A program made the position numbers and the translations under genes. 64,000 nucleotides of DNA from Salminus brasiliensis (taxonomy: Eukaryota; Chordata; Actinopteri; Characiformes; Bryconidae): the NCBI RefSeq assembly GCF_030463535.1, contig NC_132899.1, positions 18,561,490 to 18,625,489 of the forward strand, written 5' to 3'. Below, one piece after another: positions 35,700-62,036 of the stretch. The notes below the pieces were generated by a model. It saw nothing but the letters and a program-made list of their open reading frames with translations. It was not told where the DNA came from and did not search any database. Within the stretch, counting starts at the first letter, position 1; each line of letters opens with the position of its first letter.

Positions 35700-38620
35700 A
35701 TTTGCATTGTAGACATCACAACCCCTGGTTCCTACTGCTAACACTGTAAAAATTAGAGTTGCATCTGAGCGATTCTCCTTTTAAATCCTTACCATTCAGT
35801 AGCTATCTGTGGTTGCTGTGGAGTTCCAAAAAGTGCAACAGGCCCTAATGCTCTGCTGGGGTTGATGAATATCTCCTATACTCCTATCTGCAGCGATACT
35901 GGCCACTCCAGTTCTAAGAACAAATGGGTATGAGTCAATTGAGGACTGCATGCATTGTTGTATACATTTTTCTGTATTTTTGTGTTAAAACTAATCAAGT
36001 ATTTATTCAAGAGAGGAGAAGAAAGGGATGTGGAATTAACTTTAGTCACATGCATTTGTACAGAATTATTTTCATGGTAGATTCTCTTGCACGCGTAAGG
36101 ACATTATTTCTTTGTTCAAAGTCACAGCTCACCCAGAGAAGCTTCCTCTAATAGGATTAATTCTAATTTGGTCCCTCACACAGGAAGCACACAGACGGCA
36201 CAGAGAGTAACAGCATTATACTGAATGCTGAACTGCTCTTCTTAGGGTTAATAAATTTTTATATGTGTACTTTAATGAAATAATTTAAATGTCTTAACTG
36301 TGTTGTTAATGTATGCTATTATATTTAAATGCAAAGTTAACATGAATAAACTGTCATTGCAAGTAACCAGCTAATTTCAGTACAAGGAAGGTGTTACATG
36401 CATGTAAAATCTAAAATTGTTGGATTATATAAAAAAACATCCCCCTAGGCTTTGCAGAAACATCCAGTGCATGCCGCAACTTTACAATGAATAAAAACTC
36501 AATTCATGACAACACTGAAAACATGTTTAATAAATAAAAGAATTAACGATGAAGAAATGTTGCATATTTAAGCATTTATTACATTTAGAACAAATTAAAT
36601 ACAGTCTGTACATTTATTGGCATTATTATGGGGGCATTTCCGCTATGTATGGGCTTCACTGGGTTTGGCTTCAACCAGATGATGAAGGATATTTATCCTT
36701 ATCTTGTCTTTATAGTATCCTTTTTAACAGATAACACTGTGGTTGCCCAAGTCCAAGTTCAGATGATTCCAATGGAACAATATAGAAATGTCAAGCAGAA
36801 ACAACCTGATACCTCTGAGATACAAGTCATTCTGCTCATAGGAATCTTGGGGATAACTTGAGGAAAGATCTCCTCACACGTGATTCCTAAATAAAGACTT
36901 AAATGTCCACTAGGGGTCACCTAAACATAGATTGTCATCCTAACAATATTATACACAACCTCTAGGAGTGCAGTGTGCACCAAATATTGTAACAAAGATT
37001 CAAAAGCCAGAATAAAAAAAAGTTCATGATAAATCTCTTAAATTAATATTAACACTTTTGTTTAATTGCACTTGAAATTAGAAATGGTTCACTAACATCA
37101 ATTGTCAGTTCAGGTCATAGCCGTCCACTGTTTGTATTTTATAACACGTAAAATCCCAAGTTACTAAACAAAACCATGTTATTTCAACTCAGTAATAACT
37201 CTCAACATGTCTGTCGCTTATCTCCTCACACGTCATGGAGCTGAATGTTCATTGGCACACATTTGCCCTGAGCATAAAATTTGACCCCAGGTTTACAACC
37301 AGCGCTGTGAGAAACCTTATTGTGATTGTCCTCTTGATTATATTGCTAATATTTAATTTGGTTTCAAATGAAAATGAATACGAACTGCTCCCCCGTCAAG
37401 GTAAACGACTGGTCACTGGTCAGTGACAACAGATTGAAGCTTTAAGTTTCCATCTGCTGTGTCTCAACAAATTACAATTCCTTGGAAAACTCTATAAAAA
37501 CACACAGAAGGTTCCAAAAAAAAGTCATAAAAGTCATATTTTAAGCATTTTTATCATTTCTTTTTACAATGGCTATACAGAGAACAAGTGCAGTCTTGTT
37601 ATTGAGGTGGCTGCAGCGCTCAGTGGCTGATAAACACTTGTTCAAAGGAATCTGAAGACTGTTTCTTTGTCGCCCCTCATGTGATGTGTATGTGTGTGTG
37701 CGTATTTATCCTCAGCGGTCCATCGTCTGTGGCTTGCTATGTAAATTGCACCAGTTGAATATGCTGAACTGAAGAATGTGAAAGACAAACAATGCGTCTT
37801 TCAGCTGGTGGTATTGTACAGTTTGTCTTCAAAGTCAGTGTACTAGCGTTCTCAGGGCTGTCTCTGGTCTTTCGCACTGGCGGCCTGTCGCCCACTGAGC
37901 TGTCGAAGGTCATTCTCACCTTCAGCAGTCTGCAGGCCCTGATAGGCTGAGACTGAGGGCCTATTCTTCCTCTCTGTCATTGAGGTCTGCTCGTGGGGGC
38001 TGTGTGTGAGCTGCTCTGTTGTCTGACTAAAGATGATGTCCAGTCACCATGATGCCCCTGCCAGGTGTCCGTTTTTCCACCCTGTCTGTCTGCATGCTGT
38101 CGTTGTCCTCCTGCTGCGAGAAGCCCCAAGACTGTGCTGCTGTTGGGTTAACTATGTTCTTTAAAGGTTTATCAGACTGACATTGATGTGGTTTGGCCTT
38201 GGCTCAGTTTAAATACTATAACACAACAGTACTTCTTATATTAGCTTTGTTTGGCCTAATAAAGTCCAATCCAAAATCCAACGCAGCCTTTTACACTTAG
38301 TTATAAACACTACTGACTTTTACACACTTTTTTCTTGCTTTCTATCTTTGCATAGATCATGTGAATGCACATTAAAATGACAGATCAACTGAGGCTTCTG
38401 AGATGCACATTTTATGTCATAAGCTGTTTATGTTTATGCTCATTTTCAATTACCTTACAGAGAAGAACAGCAGACAAAGGACCTGTTTGATCTTCATGTC
38501 ATATTAAAGGGGCCCATTTGACTTGAATTATGGTTCTTGTATTATGTTTCTTCCCCTTAATCCCACTTGCAATGTTTGTAAGATTCTAAGTATCAAAATG
38601 TCATAATTAAATTTTACATA
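35700..38620. other. osbpl7-tbx21 intergenic DNA
   Basis: No supported gene. The DNA is AT-rich except for a higher-GC block at about 37650-38150 that is open in one minus-strand frame for about 60 codons, with no recognised similarity. Confidence 0.45.
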
Positions 38621-38631
38621 AACATTACATA

Positions 38632-39069
38632 CACTATATAGACATAAGTACTGAGACACATGCTCATTCAATGTTTCTTCAGAAAGGAAAATGTTGGAAG
38701 GTCTTCTATTGGATTTTGTAGAATTGCTGTGAGAGCGTCAATGAGGTCAGGATGTTGGATGATCACCACCCCACCTCACCCCCAACTCCCCAACTCATCC
38801 CAAAACTACTGGATGGAGCACCATCATTCCAGAGAACACAGTTCCACTGCTCCACAGCTCAACATTGCAGGGTCTTTATCCCCATTCTAGCACACCAATA
38901 GATTTGCGTTTATTTGTTCCAGAGATTCCTATTCTACTGGCTATACCTCTCTAAAAAGATATGACAAGCAAAGTGTGTACATTTGCACATCTGTACCAGC
39001 AATGGATGCACATTAGAATAGCTGAATGCATTCATTAGAAGGAGACCACAAACATTTGAAAATATAGTG
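38632..39069. mobile_element. Complete TA-flanked MITE (CACTATA family)
   Basis: It begins CACTATATAGACATAAGT and ends AAAATATAGTG, with TA at 38630-38631 and 39070-39071. The terminal inverted repeat is CACTATATA. The interior is non-coding and contains GAATGCATTCATTAGAAGG near the right end, shared with the copies at 13795, 32060 and 35568. Confidence 0.8.
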
Positions 39070-39071
39070 TA

Positions 39072-40648
39072 TGTCAGTATATCATACTTCCAGATGCCTT
39101 ATATGTTCCGTATGACTCCATATACTACAATACCTAATGGTTTCTAGTGTGTTGTCTGAGTGGGCAGTTTTTAAATGTGCATATTGATCATGGTCTTCAG
39201 CTTTGCAGGGATGCAGGCATTTTCACATTGATCGGGAGCGCAAATTTAGGTCTCTGTTTTAGGCAATCCCAAAAGTGCTGTATTTAGTACTTCAGGCTTC
39301 AGTTCAGAATTTCAAATGATGTTTCAGTTCACATCACAAATGATACTGTTGTCCTGCATGTAGCACAAACCTACTGAGGTATGTTGAAGAACATAAAATT
39401 ACAGAAGCATGATTTAGCAGGGAAGAAGTGTGGAAGGTCAACAGGAGGCGAAGAGACAGGCTGAGTGAAACGAGCACTGACATCTCAGGGCAGTCACTCA
39501 CAAATCTATTGTTTCCTTTAATAGCACTTGCCAGGCTCTTACAGCATATGACTTTATATGACCCTTATGCCTCATTTAAGCTAGTAAGAATGTAAACCTC
39601 TATAAGGACATTGTAAGCTGACAAAGGTAAAATTGAAATCTGATGTACTTGTGTGCATGTAAGTATGTGTGTATGTGTGGGAGAGGGAGCGAAAGACAGA
39701 GATGTGAGGGACTGGACAGCTCCTTTGGGGAAGTGTCAGCAGGTGTGTGAGGACTTCTTTAAATCGAGACCTGCTGCAGCTTTTGAATTCAGCCAGGTCT
39801 GTGTGTGTGTGTGTGTGTGTTTGTTTGTTTCTTCAGGCCAGTATTTTGGTACAGTCACATCATCTAGACTCCTGAGCCCCTCACCATGTTTGACAGTGAC
39901 CTTCAGAGCATCTCTAGCTGACCTAAACCACCGAACAGCTACCACAGGGAAGGAACACAACAAAGAACATGTTGAGGGCCAGCTAGGACATAGAAGGGAG
40001 AGCGAATGACACCAGTGCTATAGCACAGTCTCTTATTGGCCTCTACCATGCCCTCCAGCTCACCTCCAGCCACCCACAGAGCTCTGCCCCAAACAGAGTG
40101 CTATACAAAAAAATATATAAAATATATTACAATACATTTTATTTATAATTTGGAATATAATTATATATAACCTACAATGTTGATGTTATACCAAAACCTC
40201 ATGAGGTCCATTTATTTCATATATATAGTATCTGATGTATATAAATGCCCACTGCCCTTTACGCCATATGAACATCCCTCTGAAGAAACCCATAGAAATG
40301 GTCTAAAAATACTTGCAACTTTACCATTTTAGATATGTCAAATGTTCTTAAGATTCACAATTTCCTATAATGTAGTATCTGTCAAAAGTGTGAATACACT
40401 CAAAAGGATTTTTACATAATTGTCTGTGTTTAATTATAGAGCATATTACCAAAATTATATTTTTCTCAGCAATTTTTGGGGTCAGACAGCAGGTCATACT
40501 CACTTTAAAGATTAATAGTATCGGTGTTTCAAAAGATTTTGTAACCACAGCGATGATCATTTATCTATTCATTTTCATAAAGGGCACCACAGCTCTGTGG
40601 GTTGGGAGACAGCTGGGCCAATCTAGGTGGGGTGGTGACTGATGGCTC
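39072..40648. other. tbx21 3' flank
   Basis: It contains a (GT)n run at 39800-39821 and, on the tbx21 strand, AATAAA (TTTATT on plus) at 40138-40143, about 510 bp after the stop. This is a plausible end of the tbx21 transcript. No other gene is seen. Confidence 0.45.
40138..40143 (-). terminator. Candidate tbx21 poly(A) signal
   Basis: TTTATT on the plus strand is AATAAA for tbx21, roughly 510 bp beyond its stop codon. Another TTTATT lies at about 40211, slightly nearer. Confidence 0.35.
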
Positions 40649-54981
<14,333 letters not shown>

Positions 54982-55179
54982 GCGCAGCGCCGCTCCGAGC
55001 TTAACGCGTGCGGGAGCATAGGCTTTCTCCAGCCGGAGAGAAAAACTAGCGCAAAAACAACTACAAGAAGAACAACAAGAAGCACACAACAACCAGAACT
55101 TTCGTGTGAATCTCTCCAAAACCCAAAAAACAACAGCAACAACAAAAAAGATCTCTTCAGCACCGACTCTGTTGCGTAA

Positions 55180-55620
55180 AAGCGAGAGAGAGACTTCTAA
55201 AAGAGAGTGAGTGAGAATTACGCAGACACCGCGAGCAGTCCCATAGCTATTATGGCTTAATGAGGTTCTGCGTTTCTTGGTTTTATTTCACTACGCTGGA
55301 TGTGTTGCTGCTAAATAAAACTTTTTTTAAAAGCTCAGAATGACAGACCCACTGAGTCAAGCGCGTGCAGGCTGTGATATATCCATTTGGTGGCTGCTGA
55401 GTGGAGGGAGGGGCTGAGGACAGGAGCAGGACGCTGATAGGACGTGTTCAGTTGTTTTCCCACCCGTTTTCCGACCGCCCCGCCCTCTTATGGTCGTATT
55501 GGCCCGCCTCTTACAGCGGAGTGCGGGTAACAAGGGGGATTACAAGCGGCCAATTAGAGCCAGTGGTAGCGCAAGTGGGGCGGGACTTGTTGGAAAACGG
55601 GTAGGCCTTCCCCCCTGCGC
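55180..55620 (-). promoter_or_regulatory. tbx21 5' UTR and GC-rich promoter
   Basis: Upstream of the tbx21 start, CG content is raised. On the gene strand there is a CCAAT box (ATTGG on plus at 55498-55502) next to GAGGCGGGC, a GC box at 55475-55485 (CCGCCCCGCCC on plus) and another GC-box core (GGGGCGGGAC) near 55575-55585. No clear TATA box is placed. The transcription start is inferred to lie between 55000 and 55450. Confidence 0.45.
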
Positions 55621-55885
55621 TCCCCTGTTCAGTTCATCGGGCCTGTGGGTAAAGAGGCACCTTCACGTTTAGCTCTTTGCGCTGTTTTAGACTGTTTTCT
55701 CGTTTCTTCACTATGTGAAGTTGACGTTCACTGTGTTGTTCAAGTCGTAGAAACTCAAAACAGAAGCATAACGGCCGTCAGATTAAGAGAGAGAAAGAAA
55801 AAAAAGAAAACGCTTCAATGAGACTAACCCATGATTTACAGAAATGGAGGAATTTATGGTGAGCCCCGTGGTAAAGATAACCCTT

Positions 55886-55886
55886 G

Positions 55887-55952
<66 letters not shown>

Positions 55953-55953
55953 C
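55886..55953. repeat. (TA)n followed by poly(T)
   Basis: About 20 TA units run into about 28 T residues. Confidence 0.95.
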
Positions 55954-57040
55954 CCCTTAAAAATAAGGTGGCTTCAAATGGGTGATGCTATGCTGATGCT
56001 ATTGATGAACCATGTCTGTAATAGAGACAAGTCAAGTGCTGACTATTTAGACATTTATTCAATTCTTCACACTCACACGTCTCCATTACAAACATGCTTC
56101 TTTAAGTAAAGTGGTTCTTCTATGGTATTGCTTTAATAACCTTTGGTATTTTCATTTCTTAGAGTGTACATTACTGTACACCAGAGCACACAATTTAAAC
56201 CAATTCATGCAATCTTGCAATGAGCTTAGTTTGGCTGTTCAATCCACTGCACAACATTACCATCCGTCCTGCTTCTTATCCACTTTTTCCTGGTCTGGGT
56301 CAAGGTAATATATAATTATAAGAATTATTACAGTTATAAACTTTTTCATATCAATCCAGCAAGTTAGTAAAAAATCTTTTTCTTGTCATTTTTATCATTT
56401 ATTACATTCATTATTTTCACTTATTTTGAAAATGTCAACAATCCTTTATGTTGGATCAAAATATCATGATCAGCAAAATTTAATCACATTTCATAACTCT
56501 AGGTAAAGCTTTTTGTTGCTTCTGTAAAGTCGCCGTTTTAGAGAAACGTGTGTTTTATATTATTAGTTTAGCAGTGATAATGTTCAAGAATAACCATTAT
56601 TCATTTTACAACATTACAGTTTTTTATTTTATTTCAGTGAGGAAGCCAGAGACCTATAAAAACAGAAAAAAACAACAACAACAATGAATAAGATATTTTC
56701 AGGAACAAACAGGACAAAATGCCATGTTTCAAAATCTTGAATATAAGAGAACAATAATAAAAAATTAAAGACAAAAATAAAAATAAAGATCCAATTGAAA
56801 AAGGCTACAACTGATCTACAACAGAAAACAGCAGGTAAAACAAACAAATAAACAAACACAGTTTGTCTTCACTGTCTTTCTGAGGTGTTTTCATGTTGTG
56901 TTTTTCTGAGGTGTGCATACTTAATATTTTTCAATGCAATTAATTAGAAATTACCCCCCATCACCAGACCCAGTGGAAAATATAGGAATTGTGGAGTGGT
57001 GTGGAGTTTTTTTCATACACGAACACCACACGCAGACTCA

Positions 57041-57078
57041 CAGAGAGAGAGAGAGAAAGAGAGAGAGAGAGTGAGAGA
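57041..57078. repeat. (GA)n tract
   Basis: GAGA simple repeat with one interruption, upstream of tbx21. Confidence 0.9.
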
Positions 57079-57744
57079 ACCCCCCAGTACAGGTATGACA
57101 CAGTTCTCTCTCAACACTGTCATTGCTCTAATTCCACTTTCTGTATCTCTCCTAGCAAGGTGAGCTCACAAGGTCGCACGTTGAACTCATTGGTGTTGAC
57201 ACTCACGGCAGGAGCAACTCGTCCCCAGCGTTAAAGCTGACCAAAAGCCACCCAGGCGACCATCCCCCTGCCTCACCCCCTTCCACATACACAACCCTCT
57301 GAGGCTGAGCAGCACCTCTCTGGCTTTAGATCCTGCAGGCCAGCCCAGCGGTGCCCTGCGGAAGTCACCTGGTGTCCAAAATCAGCTCTCATCTACACTG
57401 TCCCAGCCATTACAACCAGCAGTTCTCACACATAAGCACACACACACACACACACAGGTTTTACATTTACTGTGACCTCTGCCTCTTTGTAGCCTGCAGT
57501 GGTAAGAACCATTTATTCAGTGGTTTTGAATGTTGCTAGGGGTTCGCACATCTAGTTGTCGCAGTTATCGCCGGTGGATGACAGCTCAAGTGTTTTTTTG
57601 GTTCCTGTAAACCAGACAGGAGAGTTTAGGCCTTTCACTGAAGTAGCCAGTCTTTGTTTTAGTGATTCAGTCTGACTGCATACTGTAAACTGTGCATCTT
57701 GCAAAATCAGGAAATCAGTTAAAAATAAAATAGGATTTTACACC

Positions 57745-58112
57745 ATACACCAACATCTGTCCAAACATTTATGGAAACCCCTTCGTAGTAGTGAATTCAG
57801 TTGTATTATATTCAAATACACACATAAGAACAGGATGCTCTACAGCACCCACACATAAGTTGACCATGCATATGGCCAAGCACCAGCTAGCCCCATAGTA
57901 TTGGGGGGAGCCCCATTCAATAATTTTGGGATGGGTTTGTGGAGTCTGTGATCCAGAAGTAATCATACAACATCAGTATCTGGTCCAACTAATGACTGAA
58001 TGACACATCCTCACAGAAATCTACCATCATCAAGTGAAAAGCTACAGCAGCACATTGGGGACAGATTCATTCTTCATCTTAAGCGTGTCTACAAACTTTT
58101 GGTCATAGAGTG
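57745..58112. mobile_element. Diverged MITE related to the CACTATA family
   Basis: The left part reads CATCTGTCCAAACATTTATG and the right part GTGTCTACAAACTTTTGGTC followed by ATAGAGTG. These are inverted relatives of the element ends at 32060 and 38632, with more decay. It is non-coding. Confidence 0.5.
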
Positions 58113-60065
58113 CCCACTCTAAAGGTAGCTTTGGGATGACGCTATAGAAGAACCACTGTTTTGTTCTGTTCCAGAACCTGATTTTCACAAAGCGTGTGCC
58201 AGTTTGAAGAATCTTTTGAAAGTTTAAAGAATCCCCACTTCATATAAAGGTTCGTATATATCATATTGATGTATGTCCAAGCCAAGAACCATTTAGGAAC
58301 TTGTCAGGAATGTCCCCATTCCACTCTGCAATACATAATTAATTGGTTACACCAGAGTTCTCCAGATGGCTCTAAGCAGACATTCAGTAACATTGTCATG
58401 GGATTGACACTCTTGACTGGTACAGTAGAGGGTGAAGTCTTCATCAAGGCTGTCTTATCAGTTCTGCTAAAAAAGTGACATCTTTGTGAAACCTGTCACA
58501 TACTTACTGTCAACATTTAGGAAACCTCAGGGAGAACTTGTTGAGAGTCTGTCTCCTGGATGTGAAGGTTGGGAAAGTAATTGTCACAATTCGATACTAA
58601 TGAACACTGTGTAGACATGTAATAGTAGCCTTTCCCATTTTGTAAAATCATGTTAAATATTCCTCGTGCATGCTGTCAGTTTTTCTCCTGTTTCCAGTAG
58701 TAAGCAAGGGCTGATGAGAAAAGATCTGAGCATTCTTAGAAGTCACACCTGTTTTTTTTCTGTTTCTGGTGTGTGATTTGTTTATGTGGTTTAAATCTGA
58801 CTCATTGTGGACTCATTGTTTGCGGATCTTTTGCATAGATTTACTGGTTTATCACATATCTTTTGCATTTTATCAGACAAATTAGTCATACAGCTGCTGG
58901 TTTGGATGGCTTGGATGACCATTCTTTATAGTAAAGAGTATTGTGTTTTGTCACAGTATAAGTCCATCAACCAGAGGTGGTCCTGAGGTCATAAAGAGCC
59001 TATTGATGACGGGCTAGAGAATGGATAAGTGTGTAAGGAGATGAAATCTCTAAGTTATGTATAACTGCTGTGCTGTGATTCTGCTCTGCTGGCTGCACTC
59101 TGTGGCTGCCACTCAGTTGCTTTCCTCTCAGTTATGCATGAAGCAATGGGTGGAAGTAGCCCTGATCCTGAGCCCCCACTGAAACTTGAGCAAGGCAAAT
59201 GTTTCCATGGACCCAGGGCTGAGAAATTGACCCTTTCAGACTGTACTCCATCACTCCAGTCAGACTGCATTTGTGATTTCATATCTACACATGAAAGAAT
59301 TGTAGTATACTTATATATAAAAATATATGTGGTATATACTTAATATAAAAGCATTTTAAACAGGAAACTCAATGTTTGTAGCAAAATTAATACAATTATT
59401 TCATTAAGTATACATCTTTTCTTGTTTTCCATAAAGCTTGTCCAACCTGGCAACAGTTGCTATGAAAAAGTTGCAAGCTATATATTTCGGTCCACATTTT
59501 GTTTCCTAACATATTAGTTGATATAAAGTGGATCCAAAGCAAAGTACAGTGGATGATGAGATAAATACTTGCACCTGCAGGTTAAGGAGATAATAAGGTA
59601 TGTGTGGAAAAATGGACAATACTGTATACAGCAGTCAGAAACACTCATTAGCAAGGGCTGCTTTTTCAGTGACTAAACAATTGGTAGGAAAAGAACAGAA
59701 TTCCCCACTGACAGTGAAGTGCAGTGAGTTTTTTGGTTTGACTGGTGTGTATGACGTGCAGATGTGCAAGCAGTTAAGTGAGACAGAAGTGGGACAGGTC
59801 TCGTAATCACTGTGTAAATAGCTCTGATTAGTGAGACTTAGTGGCATATGCTTTTTTTCCCCAACCCTGTCCCTGCACTAGGCCTTCCTGTCTGAGTGCA
59901 CAGAGGCACAGGGACCTAATTAACACAACATATGTTTATTTGAATCCCCACGTCGGGTGTGAAAGGAGGCTTTTGGGAGGCACCACCTACAGGGGCTGTG
60001 AGCGCAGAGGGGGGTGTGAGGAGTGGCAGCAGAATTAAGAGGTGTTGGAAGAAAAAGGGAGAGAA

Positions 60066-60068
<3 letters not shown>

Positions 60069-60117
<49 letters not shown>

Positions 60118-60124
60118 AGAGAGG
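60069..60124. repeat. (GA)n microsatellite
   Basis: About 25 GA units. The apparent Arg-Glu-rich open frame across it is an artefact. Confidence 0.95.
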
Positions 60125-61704
60125 TAGCACTTAGTGCTCTACGGAATTCGCACCCGATATCACATGAACTCTTGGAGAAGTGAAAATGTATTCCACTGCA
60201 ACCCTAGAAACAAACAAGCTGCCACTTCCTTAGTTTATAATTAGCTGGTAATCAATGCTAAGTCTCTTGGAGAAGGGGGGAAGACTTCTGCTATGATATA
60301 GTCCTGCTTGCTGGTGGCTGGGGGAGGCTAAAGTATACCATTCGATATGGAACTTAACATATGGGAACAGTGTGAATATAATTATACAGAGGGTTTTACT
60401 GTGATTGTGGTACCACCAAGATCCATTATGTCAGTAACTTTTGATGGTGTGTGGCTCCTATATGTGTAAAGATTTTGATGGCTTTTACCTAAAATAAAAT
60501 TAATTAAATTAGTAATCATTTAATAAATGTACTGGTGAAATGTACCTGTCGACAAAAAATCTAAATCATTTGTTACCTAATTTCAAAGGACTACTATAGT
60601 AATAAATACTGTAGTTATATTGTTTCTTAGAAACCTTTCTAAGAAACAGAGAAATTTAGAAAGAGAAATTTATACTTAATGATACAAAAAAACATACATT
60701 ACAGATGTCAACATAATCAGTACAAATAGAGTTATTTCTCTTTGTTGTTTGTGTTGTAAAAAAATACTCATGGCAAAGGTAAGGTCTTCAATTGACAAAG
60801 ATATCCTTTGCTCCACACAAAAAGCATAGGTTTCCATTGGGCAGGCTACTTTCCGTTTGGCAAAAGCAATTAGCAAATGTTTAATGTACCTCTTTATTTG
60901 ATTTCATTATATTTTAAAAATATTACTGATTTTGCAACTTTGGATAATACAAAACAAAAGAAATATGTGAGTGTGTTTCATGTGTTCATGTTAAGTACAG
61001 TACATGTTTCAAGTCTAATAAATGGCCATTGGCCAATTTAATAAAGGATGCAGAATCAGACATAAAGTGCATCTAGTTGCTGGGTTCCAGACATACAGTC
61101 AGCTTGGGTGTTGCTTTGTCAACCACAGAGACTGGCAGAGTTCATGTCATCTGTGAAGGTTCGAAGATTTTTTTTTTATGTGATCACTCTGTTGTTGTAA
61201 CATGAATGTAGTCTAACTCTTACATAATACAGTTACATTTTTGTATCTTGATCATGATAATACTGTTACATGTATTCCGTTACAGCCCATTACCACCCCT
61301 GCACAGGGGGTGGTAGTTTTTAGTATGGAGGCACTTAAGAAAGCATTCACTTATATTCTCCAAAGCTTAAATTAAAGCAAAGGGTCCTGATTCATATGAA
61401 GTGTACAATGACAAACAATAAAATCTGACAAAAAAGAACGATTTTGATTGTTGGCTATGAAATTAATTAATTAAGCATCCAGGTCTCATCATAAAATGAG
61501 ATCCCAATATAGATCTATTTACTATGAGTATATAATGCCATGAGTGTAAAATACAGCAATACCACACCTATGCCATCTGTCAAATAATAATTAAGTTCAA
61601 CAGAAATGAAAAAGAGATGGAATTACTAATACATTATTTTATTTGACAACAACAAGTGTTTACAATAATCAGCAGTGTACATTCAGCTACCATCTGTCAA
61701 AAGG

Positions 61705-62036
61705 GGGGATATATTAGGCAGCAAGTGAACAGTCTGTTCTTGAAGGTGATGCGTTAAAAGCAGGAAAAAATTATCAAGCTGAAGAATCAAAGCAACTTTG
61801 ACAAGGTCCAAATTGTGATGTTGCTAGACGACTGTGGCAGAGCCTCTCAAAAACCGTCAAGGAGGTCTTGCTGCGATCATACCTACCAAAAGTGGTGAGC
61901 CAGCGACAGGGTCATGGTGCCAAATACCAGAGAACACCTTCAGAGGTCTTGTGGAGTTCATGCCTCGAATGGACAGATCTGTTGTGACGGCACAAGGGTG
62001 ACCTACTCAATATCAGGTACCAATGTTATGGCTGTA
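61705..62036 (+). mobile_element. Internally deleted Tc1-like DNA transposon remnant
   Basis: The 5' part carries ATATTAGGCAGCAAGTGAAC, GACAAGGTCCAAATTGTGAT and TTGCTAGACGACTG, which encode the start of a Tc1-type transposase (FDKGQIV..RRL in intact fish copies, from memory). It then jumps, around 61914-61918, from the GACAGGGTCATGG region to GTGCCAAATACCAGAGAACA, which belongs to the C-terminal end, and closes with CAATGTTATGGCTG. About three quarters of the transposase gene, with the catalytic DDE core, is missing. Intact copies are about 1.2-1.6 kb. The terminal inverted repeats are not securely placed. Confidence 0.8.

Larger units (their letters stand above)
55625..61690. other. Gene-free DNA upstream of tbx21
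   Basis: No coding exon is supported. The mammalian neighbour TBKBP1 was looked for on the minus strand and not found. The area holds simple repeats at 55886-55953, 57041-57078, 57436-57456 and 60069-60124, and MITE-like pieces at 56105-56168, 57745-58112 and 58112-58260. Confidence 0.5.

Noticed and set aside
54982-55119. 46-residue N-terminal extension of tbx21
   Set aside because: The extended frame starts at TTG, not ATG. The first in-frame ATG is at 54981.
59959-60183. Arg/Glu-rich open frame
   Set aside because: It is the translation of a (GA)n microsatellite.
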